DNA from: Roseomonas acroporae
GTDB taxonomy: Bacteria; Pseudomonadota; Alphaproteobacteria; Acetobacterales; Acetobacteraceae
Assembly: GCF_023223525.1 (NCBI RefSeq)
Contig: NZ_JALPRX010000001.1
Coordinates: 57,946 to 121,945, forward strand
Direction: 5' to 3'
DNA length: 64,000 bases
Both the position numbers and the translations under genes were made by a program. Of the stretch, positions 18,865 to 27,956 are shown in pieces (positions within the stretch are counted from its first letter, which is position 1; each line of letters begins with the position of its first letter). Below the pieces are notes generated by a model. The model saw only the letters and a program-made list of their open reading frames with translations, was not told the origin of the DNA and ran no database searches.

Positions 18865-19654
18865 GCCTCCGGCCGCCTCCGGCCACGCGGCGGCCGGCGC
18901 GACCGGTGCCCCGCCCGGCCCCTTCGCCGGTCCCGCCCTCGCCGCTCACGCCGGCGGCCCCTCCGGTGCTCCCTCTGGAGGCCCCTTTGGCGGCCCCTCC
19001 GGCGGCCCGCAGGCCGCGACGGGCGGCTCGGTGATGAACCGGCGCGGCCTCTGCCTCGTGCTGGCGGCGCCGAGCGGGGCGGGCAAGTCCTCGGTCGGCC
19101 GCGCCCTGCTCGCCACCGATCCCAGCATCGCCCTCTCGGTCAGCGCCACCACCCGCGCCCCGCGCCCCGGCGAGGTGGACGGCGTGCACTACCACTTCCG
19201 CAGCCACGCCGAATTCGAGGCGATGATCGGCCGCGACGAGCTGCTGGAGCATGCCCACGTCTTCGGCCGCCGCTACGGCACGCCGCGCGCCCCGGTGCTG
19301 GCGGCGCTGGAGGCCGGGCGCGACGTGCTGTTCGACATCGACTGGCAGGGCCACCGCCAGCTCCGCGCCTCGCTCGGCGACGACGTGGTGGGCATCTTCC
19401 TGCTGCCGCCCAGCGTCGGCGAGCTGCGCCGGCGGCTGGAGGCGCGCCAGCAGGACGTGCCGGCCGAGATCGAGCGCCGCATGCAGGCCGCGCGCGACGA
19501 GATCGTCCACTGGGACGAATTCGGCCACGTGCTGGTCAACCGCGACTTCGATTCGACCGTGGTCGCGGTACGCACCATCCTCGCCGCCGCGCGCCTGGCG
19601 CGGGCACGCCAGCCCTGGCTGCCCGGCTTCGTGGGCGCGCTGATGCGTGAATAG
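18854..19654 (+). CDS. gmk: Guanylate kinase with a low-complexity N-terminal extension
   Basis: The enzyme phosphorylates GMP to GDP in nucleotide synthesis. The core begins near residue 65 with LCLVLAAPSGAGKSSVGRAL (P-loop). GMP-binding SATTRAPRPGEVDGVHY follows, then DIDWQGHRQL and LVNRDFDSTV, of usual size (about 206 residues). The first 60 residues are a Gly/Pro/Ala-rich segment encoded by degenerate short repeats (GGPSGAPSGGPFGGPSGG). If translation starts at the ATG at 19034 or the GTG at 19031, the product is a standard 206-207-residue kinase. The upstream ATG (18854) overlaps yicC, so coupling could produce the 266-residue form. The choice is open. Confidence 0.93.
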   Translation: MSSEPPAASGHAAAGATGAPPGPFAGPALAAHAGGPSGAPSGGPFGGPSGGPQAATGGSVMNRRGLCLVLAAPSGAGKSSVGRALLATDPSIALSVSATTRAPRPGEVDGVHYHFRSHAEFEAMIGRDELLEHAHVFGRRYGTPRAPVLAALEAGRDVLFDIDWQGHRQLRASLGDDVVGIFLLPPSVGELRRRLEARQQDVPAEIERRMQAARDEIVHWDEFGHVLVNRDFDSTVVAVRTILAAARLARARQPWLPGFVGALMRE

Positions 19655-19702
19655 GGGCGGGACCCCGCCCGCCGCCAGGAGATCCCGGGAGGGCCATCGG
19701 GC

Positions 19703-20629
19703 ATGACCGGCGTGCTGGTCCTGGTGGCGCCGATCTTCGCGCTGGTGGCGCTCGGCGCCGTCGCGGCGCGCTTCCGCTGGCTGACGCCCGAGGGCTTCCG
19801 CGGCGTCAACGACTTCGTCTTCACCCTGGCCTCGCCGGCGCTGCTCTTCGCCAACGGCATGTCCGGCCAGGCGGGGCGGGCGCAGGTGGCGGTGGTGTTC
19901 TTCGCCGCCTGCTTCGCCGTGTACGGGCTGGCGCTGCCGATCGGCCGGCGGCTGCTGGGGCTGGACCTGACCGCCGCCGGCCTCTTCGCCCTCAACGCCG
20001 TGTTCGGCAACACGCTGATGCTCGGCGTGCCGATCGTGCTGGCGGCCTACGGGCAGGCGGGGCTGTCGCTGCTGCTCGGCATCGTCGCCCTGCACGCGCT
20101 GCTGCTGCTGCCCGTCGCGACGGCGGTGGCGGAACTGGGGCTGGGCGGCGGTGCCTCGGTCGCGCGCATCCTGTACGCCACGCTGCGCTCGGTCCTGCGC
20201 AACCCGATGGTGGTGGCGGTGGCGGCGGCCTTCGTGCTGCACCATCTCGGGCTGGTGCTGCCCGACCTGCTGCGCCGCATCCTGGAATGGGTGGGCGGCA
20301 CCACCTCGCCGCTGGCGCTGTTCTGCCTCGGCGGCAGCCTGGTGGGCTTCGGCGGCGTGCGGGAGCTGCGCGACAGCGTCGTCGCGAGCGTGCTGAAGCT
20401 GCTGGTGATGCCCGCGCTGGCGCTGCTGCTCTGCCGGCTGGCGGAGATGACGCCGCTGGAGACGGCGGTGGTGGTCACGGCGGCGGCGCTGCCCACGGGT
20501 GCCAACGCCTTCATCCTGGCCCGGCGCTACACGGTGGGCGCCGACCGTTCCGCCTCCACCGTGCTGTTCTCCACCATGGTGTCGGTGCTCACCCTGGCCT
20601 TGCTGCTCGGCTGGTTCGGGGTGGGCTGA
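19703..20629 (+). CDS. AEC family transporter (auxin efflux carrier-like permease)
   Basis: This 308-residue inner-membrane protein has about ten helices in two halves. It begins VLVLVAPIFALVALGAVAAR and has the mid-protein motif NAVFGNTLMLGVPI and the C-terminal LPTGANAFILARRY typical of the family. AEC permeases export malate and other small acids; the substrate here is unknown. It lies 48 bases after gmk on the same strand and faces the Sel1 gene. The 142-base gap after it shows no clear terminator. Confidence 0.9.
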   Translation: MTGVLVLVAPIFALVALGAVAARFRWLTPEGFRGVNDFVFTLASPALLFANGMSGQAGRAQVAVVFFAACFAVYGLALPIGRRLLGLDLTAAGLFALNAVFGNTLMLGVPIVLAAYGQAGLSLLLGIVALHALLLLPVATAVAELGLGGGASVARILYATLRSVLRNPMVVAVAAAFVLHHLGLVLPDLLRRILEWVGGTTSPLALFCLGGSLVGFGGVRELRDSVVASVLKLLVMPALALLLCRLAEMTPLETAVVVTAAALPTGANAFILARRYTVGADRSASTVLFSTMVSVLTLALLLGWFGVG

Positions 20630-20771
20630 CCCCGCACCGGCCCCGACCCGCGCGGAGCGGCCGTGCGCCGCACCGGCGCGCCATCCCGGCCCGCAACGGC
20701 GCGGACCGGCATCACGCCGCGCGGGCCGCCGCGCGCGTGCCGCGCGCGGCGCTCCCGGCGCCATGGCGGGG

Positions 20772-22979
20772 TCAGGGCGAGGCGGGCTTCGCGGCCGGGG
20801 CGGGGCGCGTGCCGGCGCGCGGTTCCTCCCGTCCCGCATTCCGGCCGCCCTCCTCGCGCCGCCGCTCCCGATCCCGCTCGCGGCTGCGCTCGCGATCCCG
20901 TTCCCGATCTTCGGCCCGATCGCTGGCCCGATCACTGGTCCGATCGTTGGCCCGGTTCCTGGTCCGGTCCCTGTTGCCTTCCCCGGTCCGGTCCCGGTCG
21001 GTGGCGCGCGGCCTGTCCTCGCGCTCGGCCCGGCCGCGCCGCTCCTCCCGACGGGGCTCCGAGGCTTCCCGGCGGGCCGGCCTGTTCCGGTCCGCCCGGT
21101 TCCCGCGCGGTGGGGTCTCCGCGCCGCGGACGGCAGGCGGCGCCGGTCCGGGCGCCGGATCGGCGGACGGCGCCGGCGTCGCCGTCGCGGGGGCGGAACC
21201 GGGCGCGTTTCCCGGGGCCTCGCGGGGCGGCGAGGCCATGCGGGCCGCGCCGCCGGGTGGTGGGCCATCGGAGGTACCGCGGGGGCCGGGAGCCGCCGCC
21301 GGCGGCGCCGCGCCCGCCGTCCTGGCGGGGCTCGCCGGCGCGCCCGGACCGCGTGCCGCGGCGGCGCCGGCCGCAGCGCCTGCCGTCCCGGCGGCGGCAC
21401 CAGCGGCGGCATTGGCGGCAGCGCCGGCGGCATTGGCGGTCGGTCCGCCCGGCTGGGGCGCCGGGTCGGCGGGCGGCGTGGCCTGGGCCATCATGGCGAG
21501 CACTTGGCTGCGCAGCCCGGCGGCGGCCTCGCGGCCGTCCCGCTCCGGCTCCGTCCGCATCGCCACCGAAAGCCAGTGCTCGGCCGAGCGGGCGGCGGCC
21601 ATGTCGAATTGCGGTCCCTGGAAGACGCGCATGTAGAAGTGGCTGCCGAGCAGGAAGGGGGCGCGGCTCTGGCCCGCCTCGGCCGCCGCCTGCCACCAGC
21701 GCTCCGCCGCCGCGTCGTCGCGCGCCACGCCGTCGCCCACCCGGTACATGCGGCCGAGCAGCATGGCGGCCTCGCCGCGTCCCTGGGCCGCCGCCGCCTC
21801 CAGCCAGCGTACCGCCTCGGCCGGCTCGCGCGCCACGCCACGGCCCTCGTGCAGGCGCCGGCCCAGCTCCGCCTGCGCGTCGGCGTCGCCGGCCTCGGCG
21901 GCGGTGCGGCAGAGGGCGAGGCCCTGCGCCGGGTCGCGGCCGACGCCGCTGCCCTCGAGATAGGCCAGCCCCAGCGGGCAGAGCGCCGGGATGTGCCCGG
22001 CGGCGGCCGCGCGCCGGTACCAGCCGACCGCGCGCGCCATGTCGCGCCGTCGGCCGCCCTGGCCGCGCGCGAGGCAGTCGCCGGTCAGGCGCTGCGCCTC
22101 GGGGTCGTCGCGGTTGGCCGCCTGCTCGAACAGGTCGCAGGCCCGCTTCGGGTTGCGCCGTGGGCCGGCGAGGAGCTGCCGGCCTTCCTGCACCAGATCG
22201 GCCGTCGTGGGGCCGGCGGTCGCGGGCGGCGGCACCTCCGTCGGTGCCGGCGGCGCGTCGGCGGCGCCGGACGCGTCGGCAGCGGGCGGGGCCGCCGCCG
22301 AGGCGGGCGTCGGTGCCCCGTTGCCGCCACCCGACGCGGGGGCGGCCGTCGGCCCGGCGGGGGAAGGTGGCTGGGACGCCGCGAGGGGCGCCGCCGAGGC
22401 GGGTGCCTGGGGCGATGCGGGTGGCGGCGCCGGACGGGCCGCCGCGCTGTCGGGCGCCGCCATGCCCGGCTCGGTGGCGCGGGGCGCGGCGGCGTCGGCA
22501 GGCGGAAGGGGGGCGGCGGGTTCCGGCGACGGGCTCGGCGCCGCCACCTCGGATCGGCGCGCCCGTGGCGGCCGTGCCTCCGGCGTGGCCGCCGGCGACA
22601 GCGGCGCACGTGCCGGCGCGGCCTCGGCCGGCGTCGCCGCCGGTTCGGCCGACCCCGCCGCCCGTTCCGGCGGCGATGCCGGCCTCGGCGCCGGCTCCGG
22701 CGCCTCGGGCAGGTCCGCGCCCGCCGGCCGGTCCGCCGGCGCGGCGACCGGCTGCCCGGCCGGCGCCTCGCCGCCGGCGGCGAGGCCGGGCTGGACCAGC
22801 GCCCCGCCCAGCAGCAGCAACGTCGCCGCCCGGCACAGCCCGATGCTGGCCCTGGAGCGGATCGCCGGCGGCCGGCCAGGCCCGGAGGCGCGAAGCCGCG
22901 CGGAAAACGACGAGAGGGAGCGGAACGCAGCCGCAACCGGACCGCGTTCCGCTCCAGGCAACACCCCGCGCACCACCAT
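20772..22979 (-). CDS. Sel1-repeat protein with Pro/Ala-rich linker and Arg/Asp/Glu-rich tail
   Basis: This 735-residue protein has a long N terminus with a hydrophobic signal-like segment (about residues 45-70, RAATLLLLGGALVQPGLAAG). A Pro/Ala-rich region follows to about 275, then at least four to five Sel1/TPR-like repeats (for example ARAVGWYRRAAAAGH, EAVRWLEAAAAQGR, AERWWQAAAEAGQ) to about 480. Another low-complexity stretch leads to a strongly charged tail (DRTSDRASDRAEDRERDRER). Sel1 repeats bind partner proteins. GAGGAGG lies seven bases before the ATG. The gene starts 11 bases after rsmA and probably ends the lpt operon. The role is unknown; envelope quality control would fit its neighbours. 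Confidence 0.85.
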   Translation of the reverse strand: MVVRGVLPGAERGPVAAAFRSLSSFSARLRASGPGRPPAIRSRASIGLCRAATLLLLGGALVQPGLAAGGEAPAGQPVAAPADRPAGADLPEAPEPAPRPASPPERAAGSAEPAATPAEAAPARAPLSPAATPEARPPRARRSEVAAPSPSPEPAAPLPPADAAAPRATEPGMAAPDSAAARPAPPPASPQAPASAAPLAASQPPSPAGPTAAPASGGGNGAPTPASAAAPPAADASGAADAPPAPTEVPPPATAGPTTADLVQEGRQLLAGPRRNPKRACDLFEQAANRDDPEAQRLTGDCLARGQGGRRRDMARAVGWYRRAAAAGHIPALCPLGLAYLEGSGVGRDPAQGLALCRTAAEAGDADAQAELGRRLHEGRGVAREPAEAVRWLEAAAAQGRGEAAMLLGRMYRVGDGVARDDAAAERWWQAAAEAGQSRAPFLLGSHFYMRVFQGPQFDMAAARSAEHWLSVAMRTEPERDGREAAAGLRSQVLAMMAQATPPADPAPQPGGPTANAAGAAANAAAGAAAGTAGAAAGAAAARGPGAPASPARTAGAAPPAAAPGPRGTSDGPPPGGAARMASPPREAPGNAPGSAPATATPAPSADPAPGPAPPAVRGAETPPRGNRADRNRPARREASEPRREERRGRAEREDRPRATDRDRTGEGNRDRTRNRANDRTSDRASDRAEDRERDRERSRERDRERRREEGGRNAGREEPRAGTRPAPAAKPASP

Positions 22980-22990
22980 GGTGCCCCTCC

Positions 22991-23809
22991 TCAGCCGCGC
23001 GCCAGCAGCGCGCGGGCCAGCGTATCGAACTCGGCCACCGAGAGCGTCTCCGCCCGCCGCTCGCCGGCGATGCCGGCCGCCGCCAGCAGCGCCTGCGGCT
23101 CGCCGAGCGGCTTCAGCGCCGAGCGCAGCATCTTGCGCCGCTGGCCGAAGGCCGCCGCCGTCAGCCGCTCCATCGCGCGGAACAACGCGGGCGACGGCGC
23201 CTCGGGGCGCGGCACCAGGCCGACCACGGCGGACCAGACCTTGGGCGGCGGCGTGAAGGCGCCGGGCGGCAGCCGCAGCAGCATCGTCGCCTCGCAGCGC
23301 CACTGCGCCAGCACGCCGAGCCGGCCATAGGCCTCGCTGTCCGGCGGCGCCACGATCCGCTCGGCGACCTCCTGCTGGAACATCAGCGTCATCGACTCGA
23401 AATCGGCCGCCCGCCGCAGCCAGCCCACCAGCAGCGGCGTGCCGACGTTGTAGGGCAGGTTGGCGACGATCCGGCGCGGCGCGGGCAGCAGCGCGGCCGC
23501 GTCCACCGTCAGCGCGTCCGCCTCCAGCACGCGCAGGCGCCCCGGATGCGCCGCCTCCAGCTCGGCGAGCGCCGCGACGGCGCGCCGGTCCAGCTCCACC
23601 GCCAGGACGTGCGCGGCCGGCGTGGCGAGCAGGGCGCGGGTCAGCCCGCCCGGCCCCGGCCCGACCTCCAGCACCTGCCGCCCCGCCATCTCCCCCGCCA
23701 GCGCCGCGATGCGGGCGCACAGGCCGGGGTCGAGCAGGAAGTGCTGGCCGAGCGAGCGGCGCGGCTCGATGCCGTGCCGCAGCATGGTGTCGCGGATCGA
23801 ATCCGTCAC
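22991..23809 (-). CDS. rsmA: 16S rRNA dimethyladenosine transferase
   Basis: This 272-residue enzyme (KsgA) dimethylates A1518 and A1519 of 16S rRNA late in 30S assembly. The N-terminal RRSLGQHFLLDPGL, SAM-binding VLEVGPGPGGLT and catalytic NLPYNVGTPLL (motif IV) are clear, as is the C-terminal part with QRRKMLRSALKPLG. Its place after surA in the lpt cluster is the standard alphaproteobacterial and enterobacterial context, although pdxA normally stands between the two. Confidence 0.96.
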   Translation of the reverse strand: MTDSIRDTMLRHGIEPRRSLGQHFLLDPGLCARIAALAGEMAGRQVLEVGPGPGGLTRALLATPAAHVLAVELDRRAVAALAELEAAHPGRLRVLEADALTVDAAALLPAPRRIVANLPYNVGTPLLVGWLRRAADFESMTLMFQQEVAERIVAPPDSEAYGRLGVLAQWRCEATMLLRLPPGAFTPPPKVWSAVVGLVPRPEAPSPALFRAMERLTAAAFGQRRKMLRSALKPLGEPQALLAAAGIAGERRAETLSVAEFDTLARALLARG

Positions 23810-23926
23810 CGCCGCCGGTCCGGATCCGGTCCGGAGGGGGGCCAGGGGGCTTCGCCCCCGGCGGGAAGCGCGGAGGGGCGACGCCCCCGCGCCGGGACCC
23901 GGGGCAGCGCCCCGGTGCCGCGCCGC

Positions 23927-23968
23927 CCGGTCAACGGCCCGGTCAACAGCCCGGTCAACGGCCCGGTC
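23927..23968. repeat. 12-bp tandem repeat between surA and rsmA
   Basis: Three and a half direct copies of CCCGGTCAACGG (one copy has CAG at the end) lie directly against the surA stop codon. The rest of the gap (23810-23926) holds GC-rich hairpins such as GGGGGCTTCGCCCCC. No gene is present here, where pdxA is expected. Confidence 0.85.
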
Positions 23969-25456
23969 TCAGGAGCCGCGCATCTCGATCTGCGCGCGGC
24001 GGCGCAGGTCGCGCTGGAGCTGGCGCGAGACGTTCTCGGCCCGGTCGCGCACGAGCTGGGTGCGCGCCTGGTCCGGCGTCACCTCGGCGAGGTTGCGGGT
24101 CTCGCGCGAGCAGACGGCGATCACCATCACGCCGTCCTGCGAGATGATGGGCTGCGACGCCTTGTTGATCGGCAGCCCGGCCAGGAGCTGGCGCAGCGGC
24201 GGCGGGTTGATCGACTCCAGCCGCACCTCGCCCGGGTCGCTCGGGCGGACATTGCCGGCGGCGCGGTTGGCGGCGTCCACCTGGTCGCAGGTGGCGGTGT
24301 TCTGCATCGCCTTGGCGCGGTTGACGACGGCGATCTGCTGCTCGGTCGGGTTCTGCGGGTCGAGCGGCGCGCTGAAGGGCCAGAAGGCCTGGCGCATGCT
24401 CATGATGGTGGCGTCGTCGCGCCCGACCAGCCGCTTCTGCCGCAGGCCGACGATCTGGAAGCCGCCGGGGACGCGGATCGGGTTGCTGATCGCGCCCACC
24501 GGCATCTGCGAGACGATGCGCGCCACCTCGGTGTCGAGGTTGGAGGGCTGCACCCAGCCGAGATCGCCGCCCGAGAGCGCGGTCTGCGCCTGGGAGAACT
24601 GCGTGGCGACCACGGCGAAGGGCGTGCCGGAGCGGAGCTGGCTCACGATGTCGTCCACGAAGCGGCGCAGCTCGGCCTCGCCGCCCGGCGTGTCGAGGGG
24701 GACGAAGATCTCGGAGACCTGGTACTCGGGCTGGCCGGTGCGGGCGCGGATGGAGGCGAGCAGGTCGCGCACCTCGGCCTCGGAGGGGTTGGCCTGCTCG
24801 CCGAGCATGGCGCGGATCAGCCGCGCCCAGCCGATCTGCACGCGGATCTGGTCGAAGAAGACGCGCGGCTCGGCGCCGGCGGCGCGGATCTGGGCGACGA
24901 GGCCGCCGGGCGGCAGGCCGTTGCGCCGCTCCACGTCGGCCACCGCGTCGGCCACGTCCTCGTCCATCACCGGGATGCGGCGGCGCTGGATCTCCTGCAT
25001 GCGCAGGCGCTCGTCCACCAGCAGGCGGGTCACCTGGGCGTTGAGCCGGTTCAGCACCTCGGGCGAGGCCTGCAGGCCGGCGTTCAGCGCGAAGAGGCGG
25101 CGGCGGCTGTCCACGTCGGCGCGGCTGACCACGTCGCCGTTGACCACGGCGACGATGCGGTTGGCCCCCGACATGTCCGGCGCCGGGCCGGCGGCGGTGC
25201 CGCGCGGGCCGGCCTGGGGGCGGCCGTTGTGGGCACCGGGCGCTCCCCCCTGGCTCCCCCCCGGCGGCGCCGCGCGGGAGGCGCCCGGCGGCGGGCCGGG
25301 CTGCGCGAGGGCCTGGCCCGGCAGGACGACGGCGAGTGCGGCGGCGAGCGCCGCGGCGAGCGCATTGGAGGCGAGCAGGTTGGGGGGGGCGAGCGCGGCG
25401 CGCGGCGGGGCCGGTCGGGAAGGGGCCGGACGGGTGGGGGGCGGGGCGCTCGGCAT
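23969..25456 (-). CDS. surA: Periplasmic peptidyl-prolyl isomerase/chaperone SurA
   Basis: This 495-residue protein escorts outer-membrane proteins such as LptD across the periplasm. A signal segment ends near residue 52 (VVLPGQALAQ). The SurA N-terminal domain begins at NRIVAVVNGDVVSRADVDSR near residue 97, a parvulin domain follows (YQVSEIFVPL, then GGDLGWVQPSNLD), and a second degenerate region ends QIEMRGS. A Gly/Pro-rich linker of about 40 residues follows the signal peptide and is unusual. It starts 67 bases after the lptD stop on the same strand, which fits its role in LptD folding. Confidence 0.93.
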   Translation of the reverse strand: MPSAPPPTRPAPSRPAPPRAALAPPNLLASNALAAALAAALAVVLPGQALAQPGPPPGASRAAPPGGSQGGAPGAHNGRPQAGPRGTAAGPAPDMSGANRIVAVVNGDVVSRADVDSRRRLFALNAGLQASPEVLNRLNAQVTRLLVDERLRMQEIQRRRIPVMDEDVADAVADVERRNGLPPGGLVAQIRAAGAEPRVFFDQIRVQIGWARLIRAMLGEQANPSEAEVRDLLASIRARTGQPEYQVSEIFVPLDTPGGEAELRRFVDDIVSQLRSGTPFAVVATQFSQAQTALSGGDLGWVQPSNLDTEVARIVSQMPVGAISNPIRVPGGFQIVGLRQKRLVGRDDATIMSMRQAFWPFSAPLDPQNPTEQQIAVVNRAKAMQNTATCDQVDAANRAAGNVRPSDPGEVRLESINPPPLRQLLAGLPINKASQPIISQDGVMVIAVCSRETRNLAEVTPDQARTQLVRDRAENVSRQLQRDLRRRAQIEMRGS

Positions 25457-25523
25457 GGCAGGGGGTGGTCTTTCGTGGGCGGGGCGTGTGGGAGGGCGTT
25501 TCGGTTGGGCGTCCGGCCCGGGC

Positions 25524-27956
25524 TCAGAGGGCCCGGAAGCCGAAGTCGCCGATGGTCTTGAGGCCGATGCGGAACAGCAGCAGCGTGTTCGAGGCGTATT
25601 GCCGGCCGTTCGACGGGTCCTCGGCGAAGCGCCGGAGGTAGCGCAGGTCGAGGATGAAGCACTCGTCCTCGTACAGGGCCGAGACGTAGGCCGAGACGGG
25701 CCGGGAGATGGCGATCCCATAGCGGCCCGTGGCCCCGAAGGTCCAGCGCCCGATGCGGGTGTTGATGCCCGCCGAGACCTCCTCGCGCGGCTTGCCGGTG
25801 GGCGTCAGGTAGGGAAGGGAAGGGGTCAGCAGGTAGCCGCCGCTCAGGCCGACATTGCCCATCTGCACGTTGGCCGAGACGTCGGTGAAGTTGGTGTTCC
25901 AGGTGTCGTTGTCGAAGCGGGCGCGGCCGATCAGCGAGAGCCAGGGCACCGGCGAGAGGGTGGCGCGCGCCACCGTGTCCGAGGAGCGGCCCTCCAGCCC
26001 CGAGCCCTCGAAGAAGGTGGAGTCCCGGTGGAAGCGGAAGGAGCGGCCGACCAGCCCCTCGATCTGCCCGCCATTGGGGAACAGCCAGGCGCCGCGGAAG
26101 GCGGCGTCGACGCGGCTGCCGCCCTCCAGCCGGTCGCGGCCGGTGAAGCGGTTGAGGGCGAAGAGGTTGGCATCGGTGAATTCGAGGTCGATGCTGTCCT
26201 CGTTCGGCCGGTTGCGCTGCGCGCCGGTGTTGGGGCCGGTGACGAGCTGCACGTGCGGCTCGATGATCTGGGTGCCGTACTCGCCGGCGCTGCGGGCGAG
26301 CGGCCAGCGCCAGTCCACGGCGAGGCGCGGGATGGCGTCGCCGTTGGTGCCGTTGGCGCGCGGCAGGTCGACCGGATCCGCGGCCTGCCCCTGCGCCCAG
26401 TAGCCGCGCGTGTCGATCTGCGCCTGGAAGTTCCACAGCCCGCCCGCGTTGTCGGTGCGCGGCAGGCTGTAGTTGAGGCGCCCGGCCAGGCGGCGCGTGT
26501 CGGCGCCGCTGTCGCGCAGCACGTTGAGCGCGCTGACGTCCCAGGTCAGCCGCCCGCCGATGCGGTCCGCCGCCATCTGCCGCTCGTAGTAGGCGTTGGG
26601 CAGCACGTAGGGCGTGTTGCGGGTCAGGTCGACCTGCGGGCGCAGGCCCTGGTAGGCGCGCATGTCGATGCGGGCGTAGGCCGAGGTGTCCCAGAAGCCC
26701 TCCGTGTAGATCACGGTGGGCAGCACCGGCCGGGCGCCGAAGCGGTAGATGCGCAGGTAGAGCTCGTTGGAGGCGCGGTTGACGTCGAAGCCCGCGCGCC
26801 AGTTCTCGTCGAGGGTGAAGCGGCCCTTGGCGAAGATGTGCCCGTTCAGCCCCGGCGCGCCGTTGGAGTAGCCCGAGATGTCGTTGGTGCGCAGGTAGGC
26901 GATCGAGCCCTGGGCCTGGATCTCGCCGAAGTTGAACCGGCGCCGGTATTCGAGCGAGAGGCTCGGCGGCACGTCGGTCGCGAAGATCGGCGCGATCGTC
27001 AGGTCCTGGGCGTCGTCGATCGCCCAGTAGTAGGGCGTCTCGGCGAAGGCGCCGAGGAAGCGCGTGTAGCCGAAGGTGGGGAACAGGAAGCCCGAGGCGC
27101 GCGGCGTCGAGGGGTCGGGGTGCGAGAGGTAGGGCGTGTAGAAGGTCGGGATGCCCGCGAACTGCACCGTGGCGTCGCGGTACTCGATGCGGTGCGCCTC
27201 CTGGTCGTGGCTGGCCACACGCGCGCGCACCTGCCAGAGCGGCGCGCGCATCGGGTCCTCCCGGCACAGGTCGCAGGAGGAATAGACCACGCGGGCGAAG
27301 TCGGTGACGGTGCCGCCGTGCCGGCGCGCGCCGTTGGCGGCGACGCGGCCGTTGGCGGCGAGCAGGCCGCGCAGCCCCTCCAGCACGCCCTCCTTCATGT
27401 CGCCGGTCAGCTCGGCGTAGTCGGCGAACAGCACCTGCCCGTCCGGCTCCATGAGCTGGACGTGGCCGCGCGCCGTGGCGACGCCGGTGTTACGGTTGTA
27501 GGTGAACTCGTCGGTGCGCAGGATGCGCTCGCCCTGCCACGCCTCGACATGGCCGCGCGCGGTGACCACGCCCGCCTCGCGGTCGTACTGCACCTCGTCG
27601 GCGGTGAAGGTGACCGGGCTGTTGCGGTCGGCCGGGGCGCGCGCCCCGCCCACGGCGGCGCCGATCGGGCCGCCGCCGGGAAGGCCGCCGGGGCGGGGGG
27701 GCGGCGTGGCGGGCGCGGCGGGCGGCGCGGCGACGCCGGCGGTCGCCGCGTCGATGCCCTGCGCCCTGGCCGTGCCGGACGGGCCGGCCAGCGGCACGGC
27801 CATGCCGGCGCACAGGCAGCCCGCCAGGATGAGCCGCCCGCGCCGGCGCGCCGGCGCGGCGTCGCAGCGCAGCGCCCGGCGGACGCGGCCGGGAAGGTCC
27901 GCGGGCATGGCGGCGCGGGAAGGTGCAGTGGCGTCCGCGCGCATGGTCTCAGCCAT
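25524..27956 (-). CDS. lptD: LPS-assembly outer-membrane protein LptD
   Basis: This 810-residue beta-barrel inserts lipopolysaccharide into the outer leaflet together with LptE. A signal region ends near residue 66 (GPSGTARAQG). The OstA jellyroll (FTADEVQYDREAGVVTARG) runs from about 110, and the large C-terminal barrel ends in the aromatic strand TIGDFGFRAL. The Cys pair CDLC near residue 225 and the Cys in EDECFILDLRYLRRF near the C terminus could form the family disulfides. The start overlaps the lptG stop by eight bases. Confidence 0.95.
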   Translation of the reverse strand: MAETMRADATAPSRAAMPADLPGRVRRALRCDAAPARRRGRLILAGCLCAGMAVPLAGPSGTARAQGIDAATAGVAAPPAAPATPPPRPGGLPGGGPIGAAVGGARAPADRNSPVTFTADEVQYDREAGVVTARGHVEAWQGERILRTDEFTYNRNTGVATARGHVQLMEPDGQVLFADYAELTGDMKEGVLEGLRGLLAANGRVAANGARRHGGTVTDFARVVYSSCDLCREDPMRAPLWQVRARVASHDQEAHRIEYRDATVQFAGIPTFYTPYLSHPDPSTPRASGFLFPTFGYTRFLGAFAETPYYWAIDDAQDLTIAPIFATDVPPSLSLEYRRRFNFGEIQAQGSIAYLRTNDISGYSNGAPGLNGHIFAKGRFTLDENWRAGFDVNRASNELYLRIYRFGARPVLPTVIYTEGFWDTSAYARIDMRAYQGLRPQVDLTRNTPYVLPNAYYERQMAADRIGGRLTWDVSALNVLRDSGADTRRLAGRLNYSLPRTDNAGGLWNFQAQIDTRGYWAQGQAADPVDLPRANGTNGDAIPRLAVDWRWPLARSAGEYGTQIIEPHVQLVTGPNTGAQRNRPNEDSIDLEFTDANLFALNRFTGRDRLEGGSRVDAAFRGAWLFPNGGQIEGLVGRSFRFHRDSTFFEGSGLEGRSSDTVARATLSPVPWLSLIGRARFDNDTWNTNFTDVSANVQMGNVGLSGGYLLTPSLPYLTPTGKPREEVSAGINTRIGRWTFGATGRYGIAISRPVSAYVSALYEDECFILDLRYLRRFAEDPSNGRQYASNTLLLFRIGLKTIGDFGFRAL

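Noticed and set aside
23927..23968. Direct repeats as a CRISPR-like array
   Set aside because: The 12-bp units are contiguous with no spacers, and no cas gene is near. It is a simple tandem repeat.
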